Shown: positions 1 through 10,318 of the stretch, piece after piece
Layout: every line of letters starts with the position of its first letter
Numbering within the stretch: the stretch's first letter is position 1
Assembly: GCA_964017145.1 (NCBI GenBank)
Contig: CAXHKQ010000302.1
Coordinates: 1-64,000, forward strand
Reading direction: 5' to 3'
Source of the DNA: Agrocybe praecox
Lineage: Eukaryota > Basidiomycota > Agaricomycetes > Agaricales > Agrocybaceae
DNA: 64,000 nucleotides
Notes under the pieces: model-generated
What the model was told of the DNA's origin: nothing
What the model saw: only the letters and a program-made list of their open reading frames with translations
Databases searched by the model: none
Translations under genes and position numbers: made by a program

Positions 1-21
1 GTTTGATCACTAATTTCAACA
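1..21 (-). repeat. End of a copia-1 LTR cut by the window edge
   Basis: These 21 bases are identical to the outer end of the 460-bp LTR seen complete at 48104-48563 and, in the other orientation, at 51597-52056. The rest of the LTR lies outside the window. Directly after it begins an antisense LINE fragment, so an LTR of this family sits in or beside a LINE here. Confidence 0.8.
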
Positions 22-298
22 ATATGGCCAAGGAATGTCCTTGACCACTGTGAAGGGAGGGGTCCAGAGCCCGTTTGGCCGAAGCCATCGAGTCCGTGAA
101 TATAACTATTCGTTCGCAATCGTCTTGCTGGGTAGCTAGGACAATCGCTGAGCGAATGGCAAAGAGTTCTGCGTCGGGTGCAGTCACTCTTCCGGCCGGA
201 TGCGAAATGGTATGAATCTGTTCGTGTCCCCGGTATAGTAGGGCGGTCGAGACCGCCTGTCGTTGTACGTCGTTTGGCACCGAAGCCTCAACCGCACA
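22..298 (-). pseudogene. LINE RNase H fragment, inverted
   Basis: On the minus strand this matches the RNase H part of the LINE ORF2 found complete at 43915-44250: the acidic residue near CAVD, then DAELFAIRSA and the FTDS motif. It lies head-to-head with the next fragment, which repeats part of the same region on the plus strand from about 299. The two arms overlap by roughly 150 bp and differ at scattered positions, so they look like two different copies brought together rather than one inverted insertion. It has no start codon and cannot encode a working protein. Confidence 0.75.
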
Positions 299-1548
299 AC
301 TCTTTGCCATTCGCTCAGCGATAGTCCTTGCTACCCAGCAGGACGATTGCGAACGAATCGTTATCTTCACAGACTCGATGGCATCAGCCAAGCGAGCGCT
401 GGACCCTACCCTCCACAGCGGCCAAGGACATTCTTTGGCCATATGTCGAGCTCTTCAACCGTGGCTAGACGAGGATGCCGCATGCAAGGTAGACTTCATT
501 CAGGTTCCATCGAAACTGAAATGGAGGATACACCAAGAAGCCAATGACATTAGTCGGGTTCAAGTCGAACCTGTTGGGGATCACCCAGCTACTTCCTTGG
601 ATAGTGTACGGAAGGCCGTCACTAAAAGCGTTCAGGAGGAATGGAAGATACTCTTCCGTGACCCCAATTATCGAGGGCATAACTTCTTGCCTCTCAAGAA
701 TCTCGCCGGGGATTTACTCGAGCCGACGTATCTTCAAGAAGGTACTTGGCTCCGCAAAGTGAAAGACGCACACATACCGTATGTTGCGAGGATGATGAGA
801 TGCATCCTCAATCACGCTCCCATTGGTGCTTATTATGAGCACTTCAACATCCAAGAACCTCATGCATGCGAATGCGGCCACCACCTGCAGATGCGAGCAC
901 ATATATTGCAAGTGTGTACGAAACATACACGCGAGGGAGACGGTCGGTCACCGGAACTTCTGGTGCATCTGATCAAGTTCCTGGATGACAACGATTCAGT
1001 GTTTGCATTCAGGCGACCCGCAGGGGTCGGATAAGCAGGTTGGGCCCTGGCCTGGCCTGCGGGACGTGCTCTCCCGGACTGCGGACTCTTTGCCATTACA
1101 ATGGCACGCACTCTAGTACTCCAACTTGTGGGATTCGTCCTGACCCTGTGGGGGCGTTGGGGGCCCTTCAGTGGGTACCTGGGTTTGTGGGCTTCAGCCT
1201 GACCCTTCGGGGGCACTCGGGCTAAGCGGAAGCAGCGATGCGGCTTGGAACGTGGGGGGACTGTGGACTGGGCAGGGTGCAGACTGCGGGCTGGGCTCGT
1301 TGCCCAGCCACATTGCCTAATCGCTTGCGACGGTGCAAGCGCCGTCGAACCAGCAACAATCCGACCGCCTAACTGCGGTCTGCCATCCTGGCGGGCCTTT
1401 GCCCGCCCTCACAGACGTAGCGTAGTAGATAAATCTTGCTTAGCATGCCATTGTATGTAATGTAGGGACCGGACTGCAACCGCGCACCGGAATACAAATG
1501 GGACTTCGGTCCTTTGATTTTTTTTAAAAAAAAAAAAAAAAAAAAGCT
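299..1548 (+). mobile_element. LINE copy A, 3' end with 3'UTR and poly(A)
   Basis: Contains the C-terminal part of ORF2 (open to the stop at 1032-1034) with the second half of RNase H (FTDS, then WRIHQEANDISR) and a Cys/His-rich tail (HACECGHHLQ, CTKH). After the stop comes a GC-rich 3'UTR of about 500 bp that recurs at 44839-45366 and 56256-56806. It ends in a GGAC-TTCG-GTCC hairpin at 1501-1512, a short T run and a poly(A) of about 18 bases. The 5' part is missing, as is usual for LINE insertions made by target-primed reverse transcription. LINE copy B starts immediately after the poly(A). Confidence 0.85.
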
Positions 1549-3023
1549 GGGGCGCACGATGTACAACACCTCGCCGAGTCGATGTTCGACATTGCGGCGA
1601 AAGTGAGGCGTATCCCTGCCCTTCGGATGTTCGACGACACCGAGGACGACATGCAGATCGACGAGACTGGTCATACAGGGACCGGCGATTGGTCTAACCT
1701 AGGGGAGGGCCCCAAAACCCCACCCCAGCAGTCCGGTAGGGGCAGCCTCGGTGAGGCAGCCCTCATCACTCCGCGACCCCCACCGCGCACGGACAAGGGG
1801 AAGCAAAAGGAGGTTCCCCCTCCCACGCAGCACCGGCAATTACACAGCCGATGCAACAACCCAAGGTACCGGAAACTCGGTTCGGAAGAATCGTGCCACC
1901 GCTCCCTTCTCGACGGACCACTGGTCCAGGCAAGGGGTCATTTGCCTCCCGCCTCGGCCAAGGACCGAAACAACCCGTGACCGTTGCGCAGCTCGCAAAG
2001 GTCGCACCTCAATTGCCTATTAGTGCAGTGGCACAGGCAACCAATCAGAATGCAGCGGGGCCGACGAAGTCGCGAAAGCGCAAGTCGCAACTCCCCTCGT
2101 TTGTCGCAGGAGGGCCATCGAGAAGACAGGTCCTCATACAGTTTGAAAGCGCAGTCCCGACCTGCGACTTCAACCTATACATCGTTCGCGCCCGCCGTGC
2201 TTTGCGCAACAGGGGCTCCACACTTCAAATCTTGTCTATGGCCCCGGCCTATGCAGGATACACTCTCCACACCAATGGTGTGGCTAACGAGCGGGACCTC
2301 AAATACCTTCGAGGTCCAGCTAACGCATCATTCAACCAGGTCGCCGCCGGCATCACCGTAAGCCTCCCGGTTGCCACATCGTTCATCCGCATAGTGGATG
2401 TCCCATACTATACCGACACCGCAAGGACGTCCAGAATCACTTCCGACATAGTGCAGGGGGCTCTTAAGTCCTCTCCGCTTGGCGGCAACTTATACTTTGC
2501 ACGCAAGGCGCGCATAGTACACAACTCCCCGGCCAGCACCATGGGTATGGCCTACATCGACATATGGGACTCCAAGTCCGGTGCCTGCGCCAAACAGATC
2601 ATTAACAAGTCTGTTATGGTCCTCGGAAGGCTGTGCGAAATTCAACCAGCCACCACCCACACCGGTGTCCCCCTCTGCCAGCGTTGCTGGCGATGGGGCC
2701 ACTCCGACAAAGGATGCAGGCTACGTGCCGCGTCCTGCCCCCACTGTATGGGTCCGCACAGGGCAGATGAACACCGTGACATCGCCAAGTGCTGCAAAGG
2801 GAACGCGAAAGCGAACCCACCACTCGAACCCACCCCTGCTGGCCAACCGTGCCCTCACACGGCCCACTGCGTCAACTGCAAGGGGGACCATGCTGCGAAC
2901 TCGCGTAAATGCAAGTTCTGGATTAACCGCTTCGATCGTGCTTGGATCGATGGCAAATATGCAGAGGTTCGTCACTTGCGACAGAATATCCGCGATCGTA
3001 CTAACCCCCTCCCCGTAGCTTAA
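1549..3023 (+). pseudogene. LINE copy B ORF1 (gag-like, zinc knuckles), frameshifted
   Basis: Nucleic-acid-binding ORF1 of the LINE family. The first part (to about 1980) and the second part (from about 1851) are in different frames, so one frameshift lies near 1830-1850. The N-terminus is missing: the complete copy at 59309 has about 150 more residues before the shared stretch MFDIAAKVRR. Near the C-terminus there are zinc knuckles of the form CX2CX4HX4C (CQRCWRWGHSDKGC) and CX2CX3HX6C (CVNCKGDHAANSRKC), with a further Cys/His cluster between them. These bind the element RNA in related elements. The stop overlaps the ORF2 start as TAATG at 3021-3025. Confidence 0.8.
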
Positions 3024-5989
3024 TGCGCAACGGCCTAGGGAGGGAAATTAGTATATACTCGCACAATGTAGCTAAAAAGTATGATTATCTACACATGTTA
3101 CTCGAGACGTTAATCGATACGGTTGACATCATCTTTGTACAAGAACCGCCTTGGCGGATTATAAGACAAGCACCCTCCTCATCTAATAAGGAAGGCGATA
3201 ACATAGTTGGCGCGCCTATGCATCCTGCATGGATGTATATGGTACGCCCCCCGGAAAACGAGGAGATTCCTCCTCGAGTCATGGCATATGTGTCAAAGCG
3301 ACTCGAGAGGCTCTGCCCTTCGATGAGGCGAGATCTTATTGATCATCGCGACATCTTCGTTCTCTCGTTGTTCCAAGGCAATGAGATGTATAACTTCATG
3401 AACGTATACTCAGATGAAGCCAGCACGGCGATTCGGTTATTACAAGACCATGTCGACGAATTACCGCCCTTCCAATATATGGGGGGGGACTTCAACACAC
3501 ACTCGAGGATATGGGACCCCAATGTCACGTATCATCGGTGGGATGCTATTGCACTGCTAGACATAGCAGCCGAACTAGACCTAGAATGGACCGAGCCGTC
3601 CAATCCGGGTCCTACATTTATATCCAACAATCCAGACCTTCGGCCTTCGGTCATAGATCTGGTATTCCGCGGGATTGCTGAGTCAGCGAGAAGTCACGTC
3701 ACTTGTGCACCGGAACATCAGGGGCGAACGGATCACATACCGTTGATAGCTTCTGTCAAATTAGGGGATGACGTCGAAGACGTGATCCGCTTCACGATCG
3801 CAAAGGGCTCTGATGCTTATAAAGCGTGGAAGCTCGAGCTACCAGGGAAAGTTGCTGCCATAGAGGCGGGACGTCTCGAAACCAGGGATGATGTTGAGCG
3901 AGTAGCGCAGGCACTTGCTGATGTCTTCACCGCTGCGTGGGATTCCCATGCAAAGGAGACCCGAATTACAAAGCACTCTAAGCCATGGTGGAACGACGAG
4001 TGCACCAACTCACTAGCCGCATATCGTTTGGATAAAACCGACAAGAAGTGGAAAGTATTTCGCAAAACCATTAAGGATGTTAAGCGCGACTTCTTTGAGC
4101 TTCGGATCACAGATATCGCATATACCAACAGACGCCCGTGGGACCTAATGGAATGGGTCAAACAGCGTAAGTTGCCCGCCTGCGAAGCTATCCAATACCA
4201 AGGACAGCCCTGCCATGGAATGGACTCCCTTTGGGATGCCCTCCATAACACCTACAACTCGGCCTCCGGCCGAGTGGTAGATCTTACAGTGCTAGATCCC
4301 CTCCCTACTCTTCAGGAAAGGGACTGGCCCCCATTCTCCAAGTTAGAACTGGATGAGGTGCTAGCGTCTTGTTCAAGTCTGTCCTCCCCAGGCCCGGACC
4401 ATGTGTCCTGGCCAGTTCTTATGGACCTAGCCAACGCCTGCATTCGTGTTGGGCATTGGCCGAGGCACTTTAAGGAGTTGACATTGGTCATTATACCAAA
4501 GCCGGGCAAACCTACATACTCAGACCCCAAAGCGTTCCGGCCCATAGTGCTGCTGAACACCACGGGGAAACTCATTGAGAAGATGATATCGAATCGCCTT
4601 CAATACGACATGATCAAGTTTGACCTTGTTCATCCCAACCAAGTCGGAGGAGTGCATCAGCGCTCAACCGAGGACGCAGGGCTGTACCTTACCCACCTAA
4701 TTCGCACCGGGTGGACTAAGGGACTTAAGACCAGCGTTGTCGCATTTGACATCGCTCAGTTCTTCCCATCTCTCAACCATGACATGCTCAAGGCAATACT
4801 CAGGAAGCAGGGGTTCTCGCCACTAGTGGCGCGGTTCTTCTCCTCCTACCTCGTCAACCGATACACCTCATACAGGTGGAATTCGTTCACATCCGACCCT
4901 CAGCAGGCGGATGTCGGCGTGGGACAGGGCTCTGCCCTGTCCCCCGTCCTCTCAGCATTATACATCGCCCCAGTGATGAAATTATACCATATGGAAGAGA
5001 TATCTCGCAAGACATCACTTCTATCCTACGTGGACGATGGCACATGCATTGCCCAGGCCAAAACTCTCCAGGAGAACACAGTAACCCTCGTGGCTGCCTA
5101 CGCAGTCCTCCTTCGACTCTTCACCGCCATCAGACTCATACTTGAACACAACAAGTCCAAATACGCCTGCTTCGACCGGTCGCATAACTACGACCCGCCA
5201 CCCCTCGACCTCGGATATGCCCCCTACACCGGGGACACCCCTCTTCGCCCAAAGCGTGTCTGGCGCTATCTGGGCTTCTACTTCGACCGCAAGCTCACAT
5301 TCAAGGAGCATGTGCGATTTTATTCTACCAAGTCTCTCTCATCGGTGAAAGCCATGAAGATGCTTGGAAGCTCAACTCGTGGTCTCCATCCCAAGGAGAA
5401 GCGACTATTGTACCGTGCATGCGTTCTACCAATCGCAACGTACGGATACCGTCTGTGGTATTTCGAAGGGTCCCGCTCCAAGGGAGCTCTCGAAGACTTG
5501 CGCAAAATGCAGCGTAAAGCAGCACTTTGGATCACAGGTGCATTTCGCACCTCCCCCACAGGTGGGGTTGAGGCCCTCGTGGGCCTCATCCCCGTCCACC
5601 TCCATCTGAAGAAACTAGGCGGCCGGTCTAACTACCGGGCTGCCACGCTATCAGACACCCATCCGCTGAGGGCGCTCCTCTCCGAGGAGCACCATAAGTG
5701 GGCTGACGTCCACCCGTTAGCAATCTCAAGGCTCACTCCTGCTCAGAAAGCAAAAGTAGGAGGGGCCCTCATGGAGATAGACCGTCATCTCCCTGAACTC
5801 ACAGAGTCTTTCTCGCCTGTTGCGACAGAGGCCCGCCCTGGAAACAGGTTATTGGATTTATTCGACGACCGTTTCACATTCGAACCGTGCCCTACTGATG
5901 ACGAGTCAGCAGATGCGGTCCGCGTAGGTCTTAATCACACTACGGGCATTGGCTTCTATGATCCCCGATTAAATTGGGCACAAATCTGA
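3023..5989 (+). pseudogene. LINE copy B ORF2: endonuclease-reverse transcriptase, 3'-truncated
   Basis: A 988-codon open frame. An APE-type endonuclease occupies about residues 1-240 (FVQEPP, GDFNTHSR near 156, SVIDLVF near 207, TDHIPL near 237). A reverse transcriptase follows at about 440-780, with VAFDIAQFFPSL (motif A, near 573), GQGSALSP (motif B) and SYVDDGT (motif C, near 669). Other copies continue into RNase H, but here homology stops at about 5935 after AVRVGLN and the last 17 codons are unrelated. The EN-RT-RNase H order fits the Tad/I group of fungal LINEs. Relative to the copies at 41524 and 62036, 13 codons are missing near 4410, at a palindrome. The start overlaps the ORF1 stop by one base, suggesting termination-reinitiation. 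Confidence 0.85.
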
Positions 5990-6330
5990 GCCTTATTAGT
6001 ATTATAATCATATTTTGATTGGAGGGGAAAATACTGTTATTCCCCAATTAAGATCCCAATATGTCCAAAAGATTCCCCGGGATCATATTGAGATCAAATG
6101 AGTAATATATTCTCGATGATTCCCCATTATGTCTGCCGGTCAAATTTATTTTTTTCTCCACATATTCCCAAGATTTGATGTCTGGGAAAATTTACTCTAT
6201 ATCTGCAGATTCTATTATGTATATGATGTCGGGGAATATTTCCAATATGTTCTCCAGGAAAAACTCTATTTCAGGTCCGCATCAGGTGATCGCCGTTCTA
6301 GAACTGTGTGGTACCCTGTTTAGATTACGA
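5936..6330. other. AT-rich spacer with repeated TTCCCC/GGGAA motifs
   Basis: No gene is seen. The stretch is AT-rich and carries many short copies of GATTCCCC, ATATTCCC and their complements (GGGGAATA). Such dense short inverted motifs are typical of subterminal regions of DNA transposons, but no terminal repeat pair could be fixed. It replaces the RNase H and 3'UTR of LINE copy B, so something inserted here or a deletion ended here before the hAT element landed at 6331. Confidence 0.4.
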
Positions 6331-9300
6331 TAGTGTTATCGCACAGTGCAGTGCAGTCGCTGTGAAGCGAAATTAGTGTCACTGTGACACGCTTCACAGT
6401 GAACACAGTGTGCTGTGAAGCGCTGTGATGGCTGCATTATATAAATAATACCCACGCCTATGAAAAACATAACATACGGATTTCTTTCAACGGAGAAACT
6501 CAGTACGCAGAAACTATGAATGATATAAGTGTTAAATAAGTTGAAAAACAATATATAAAGGGCATTAATCCATTTTAGATGCTTCGTGATTCAATAATTC
6601 GACAAGATCATCAATTTGACCCTTGGCAAGTAAATCTCGAACTTGATCAGCAGAAACAGAAGACGATTCAGCATTGAGCAGATCATTTTCCGATGCGATG
6701 ACTCCATCCATCAAATCGAGACGCTCCTGACGATAAGTATACTTCAAGAATTGAAGAATCTCCATCAGCTGCGGGGAGAGCCCATTGTGACGCATAGTAA
6801 TTGTTTCTTTGCTTGAGGAAAACACTCTCTCACATGCGACAGAGGAAGTTTGAACAGGTAAAATATCAAGTGCCACACGATACATATTGGGGAATTGATG
6901 TTCTTTGACTGTGATGTCAAGACGAAGATCAGCAAATAGTTCCCAAAAAGAAATGCATAAAATATCAACTTACTTGCCAATATCGCGTGAGAGAGAAGTC
7001 GCGATATTCAACGTGTTTCAGGACTCCTTCCGCAAGATAACTGTGGAATTCTTCGGTAACAGCGGCTGTATCTCTTTCGTCGAGACTTGATCCAATGATT
7101 TCGTTGTCCTCGACATCAGCTGTTTCTGCTACTGATCCACTAGTCGGCGAATGTTGCATATCTGAAGGGCTCGACAAGGCATGAGAGGTAGAACGCTGCA
7201 GTTTGATTTTTAGGTCATGCAAATAAGCAAGCCCGGTTGCTTGGGATTGAGGAGAGTCGCTTGTAGAACATGCGAGCGATCTTGAACTTGATCCATGGTC
7301 TTCATTCTTACGCTTACTTCGTAAGGATTTTCGATATTCTAACATCTAATGGGAGAAATTACATTGTAAGAAGGTGAGTAAAATATGGTAATCACTTACA
7401 GATGCCAACATCCAGTCCTTAGCAGATTGCAACTGCTCAGGTGTTCATTTTTCTTCGATCCATTTTAACTTCTTGATCGGATTGATAACTAGGTACAACA
7501 GACGAGCATTAATAAGACATCATAAGAACAAAGACATCAACTCACTCATAGCTAGAGCATAGATACGCGTGCTTCGTGATTTGTCGACATATTCTTCGAT
7601 TTTCGCAATGCAAACAGATATGGCTCGTCGTAACTGAGGGCATGACTGTCAATATAGTCGTAGCATGTCGAGAAGATCTTCGTAGCATGGAAGGACCCAG
7701 GACAGAGTCGGTGTTTTTTTCTGCACAGAGAATAGTCTGTATAGCGTGAGGAAGTTTCAAAAATTCAGCTATATCGCGCAAGACTTGGAGCTGAGTGTCA
7801 TCGAGGAGATGATGTTGTATATCTTTATACTTAACCTTGTTCAAGAGAACGTCAATTGCCTATGTCATCATGTCAGCTTTGCAATGGTATGTATTTCACA
7901 AGATTTCACATACCGGGTAGAGCTCTGGGACGCGGTCAATCATTAAATATGTTGATGACCAATGTACATCCATATCCCGAAGAAGTTGGACTTTCCGAAG
8001 TGGCTTTTCATTAGGGAATGACTTCGAGAGATTCCCTTCATTGATTGTGGCTTGTAATTCTTCACGTCGTTGACCGCTTGCACGACAGGCTGTCACAAGT
8101 GAGCGGCACTTCCCCACAACATCACTGTCAAGAGCATCTTGATACTCATCGTCATTGATATTATTCTCATAGACTGGTGGAACATTATCATCATCGGTAA
8201 CGTCAGGCGCTGAGTCCGATAACTCCTTCAGAGCAGCCTTGACTGCAATGTTGATAACGTGGGGGAAACATCTAAGAAATCAAGGAAAAGAGGGTTTAAG
8301 AACTGGACACACACTTGAGATTTGACTTACCTGATACGATTATCCTCGGAATTAAAGGGTACTCCCATGTTGCGAAGAAGCCTCTCAAGGTCTTTCATCA
8401 TAGACCCGCAATTAGATGCATTATCGAGGGTGATCATACCGATCTGAACCGCATTGATAAACAATTCACAATCACGCAGCCTTTATATAACACTAACTTA
8501 CTTTGTGAAGGACCCCGAGCTCTTTCAAGATGTCAAGAAAGCTTTGTGCAAGGTGTGCGCCTGTGTGAGGATAGAAGGTTTTTCCATTCACGATGGTAAC
8601 TATCAAAAATTACTTGTGTCAACTTTGTTCTGTGAGGAATATCCTCATCTCGAAGATCGGCATTCAAATATAATAAAAGATCTCTTAATTCTTGACACTC
8701 AATAACGTTCAATGACTTCAAAAGCATACATACAAAGCTTATTAGTAAAATTTCACTGCAATCAAACACCTTCGTTACTTACTTGATCATCAACTGCGAT
8801 CCAATGGGCAAGACGTTCGAGGAATCCTTCCATAGTGAACACGTCTCGACTATCGGACCCCCCATTCTCGGAATTCACTTTATCCCATCCTTTCAAATTT
8901 TCAATACGAACAATTTTTTGCCACTCGTCTCTATGTTTCTGCGACAATTGGTGGCGGATTGTGTCCGCCATCTCATTTGTATTTGACCAAACCGACCACT
9001 TTGGCCTATTCAGGATATCAGATAAGAAACATTCCAACGAAACAAAACAACGCACGTCGGGCACAGACGACAGCCTACAAAAGGTGACTTGGGCTTCATG
9101 CGCCCCGGTGGAGGATCCTGAATGGTTTCATTTGGCCGATCTCGAGTCTCCAGAGGGCGCATAAAGTACCAAACATCAGTTGCAACTTGTTTTCCTTCTC
9201 GTAATTTTTGACGTTTAGATATTGGGCTATAGTCGGCGATTGGCTTCGGACGCGAGATACATGCGCATGGTTGTACCACGTTAGTGGGTCCAACGCCAGG

Positions 9301-10132
9301 CATTGCAACTGAATAGTTTTCATCTGATGCATGAGAGCTGCCTGGCTGCGTTTGTTTAGCCCTTTTTGCAGGTGCTCGACCCGGGCCGCCATCTGTTCGT
9401 TTTCGTTTAGGAGGATTCGCCGGTACAGGAGAATGCTGTATAGGAGAAAGTGGTGGCCGAGACGTTGAAAAATTCGGTGCAGACAGACGGATGGGCGTAG
9501 GCTGAGGTGCTAATTGGATTGGTCGAGACGGTGGATATCTGAACCGCGTATTGTACATTTGGGTGGGATAGTATGGGTAGTGGGACATATTTGGTGCATA
9601 CTGATGTGGTGTAGGGTGCTGATAAGGTCCAGGAGGAACGGTAGGGCCAGGACGACGGGGAGTTTGTAGCGGCAATGACTGATGCCAGAAACCAGAACGA
9701 GGCGGAGCATGTTGTGTGCAACAACACATTGCAGTAGGTTTTTTGCACCCATTGCAGAGAGAAGGACCAGCTTGCATTTAGAAATCGTATGGAACACACC
9801 TGGGAGATCCCTGGAAGCTTCAGACATTGTTCAACAATCTGGTACTTATACCCAAACAAATTCCATTGAAATCATCAATAAAGTACAGTTTAGAGTGTCC
9901 AGGAGCATTGTAGAATGTGCTGGAACATAGATATAGCGCCACCACCACAGACGTGGCAGCTCCAGATAGCTAGCACATCGTTCCAGACGATGGAGAGGGT
10001 GGGGCAGTCAGATTGCGTCACTTCACAGCAACTTCACAGGGACTTCATTAGGCTGTGCAGTGTGTTTGAGTTTGAAATATCACAGTGCAGTCACAGTCAC
10101 TTCACATTGGCTGCGCTGTGGCGGCAGCACTA
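6331..10132 (-). mobile_element. hAT transposon with TIRs and 8-bp target duplication
   Basis: The left end reads TAGTGTTATCGCACAG. The right end, reverse-complemented, reads TAGTGCTGCCGCCACAG, an imperfect terminal inverted repeat. It is flanked by GATTACGA (6323-6330) and GATTACGG (10133-10140), a 7/8 match to an 8-bp target duplication, which is the hAT hallmark. Just inside both ends are many CTTCACAG/CTGTGAAG and CACAGTG motifs (6341-6430 and 10015-10130), likely transposase-binding subterminal repeats. It encodes one hAT transposase on the minus strand. Length is 3.8 kb, normal for an autonomous hAT element, but the coding sequence is damaged. Confidence 0.85.
6565..9777 (-). pseudogene. 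hAT-family transposase with BED finger, degenerate
   Basis: Read on the minus strand from 9777. First comes a low-complexity Pro/Tyr-rich N-terminus with a nuclear-localisation-like stretch (PPKRKRTDGG). A BED-type zinc finger (VWYFMRP, CRLC, then HQLSQKH across an intron near 9010-9065) follows. Next is the hAT core: DIPHRTKL near 8640, ITLDNASNCGSMM near 8410 (the second catalytic Asp), CFPHVINIAVKAAL near 8270, VQLLRDMDVHWSSTY near 7970, and the C-terminal dimerisation domain SVACERVFSSSKET near 6830. About 90 residues expected between DIPHRTKL and HTGAHLAQSF are missing at about 8598, and several frames must be joined by short introns or indels. It should not make a working transposase. 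The hAT assignment is firm. Confidence 0.8.
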
Positions 10133-10252
10133 GATTACGGGATGTTCTTTCGTACTGTTCTGTCGCTGCTCCTTCGAATTCATAAGGTCGGTTCACCGAT
10201 AAGCTTCGTCTGATTGGCACCATTCTCACAAAATCGACGTATCTAGTTCTAG

Positions 10253-10260
10253 TATATATA
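10253..10260 (+). promoter_or_regulatory. TATA box upstream of the 10319 gene
   Basis: TATATATA lies about 60 bp before the proposed ATG at 10319, a normal spacing for a fungal TATA-containing promoter. The hAT element ends 120 bp upstream, so it inserted just beyond this promoter. Confidence 0.45.
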
Positions 10261-10318
10261 GGTCGACTCCACCAACTTCTCGAACTTATACGGAAATCGG
10301 TTAGGAACATAAACGCGA

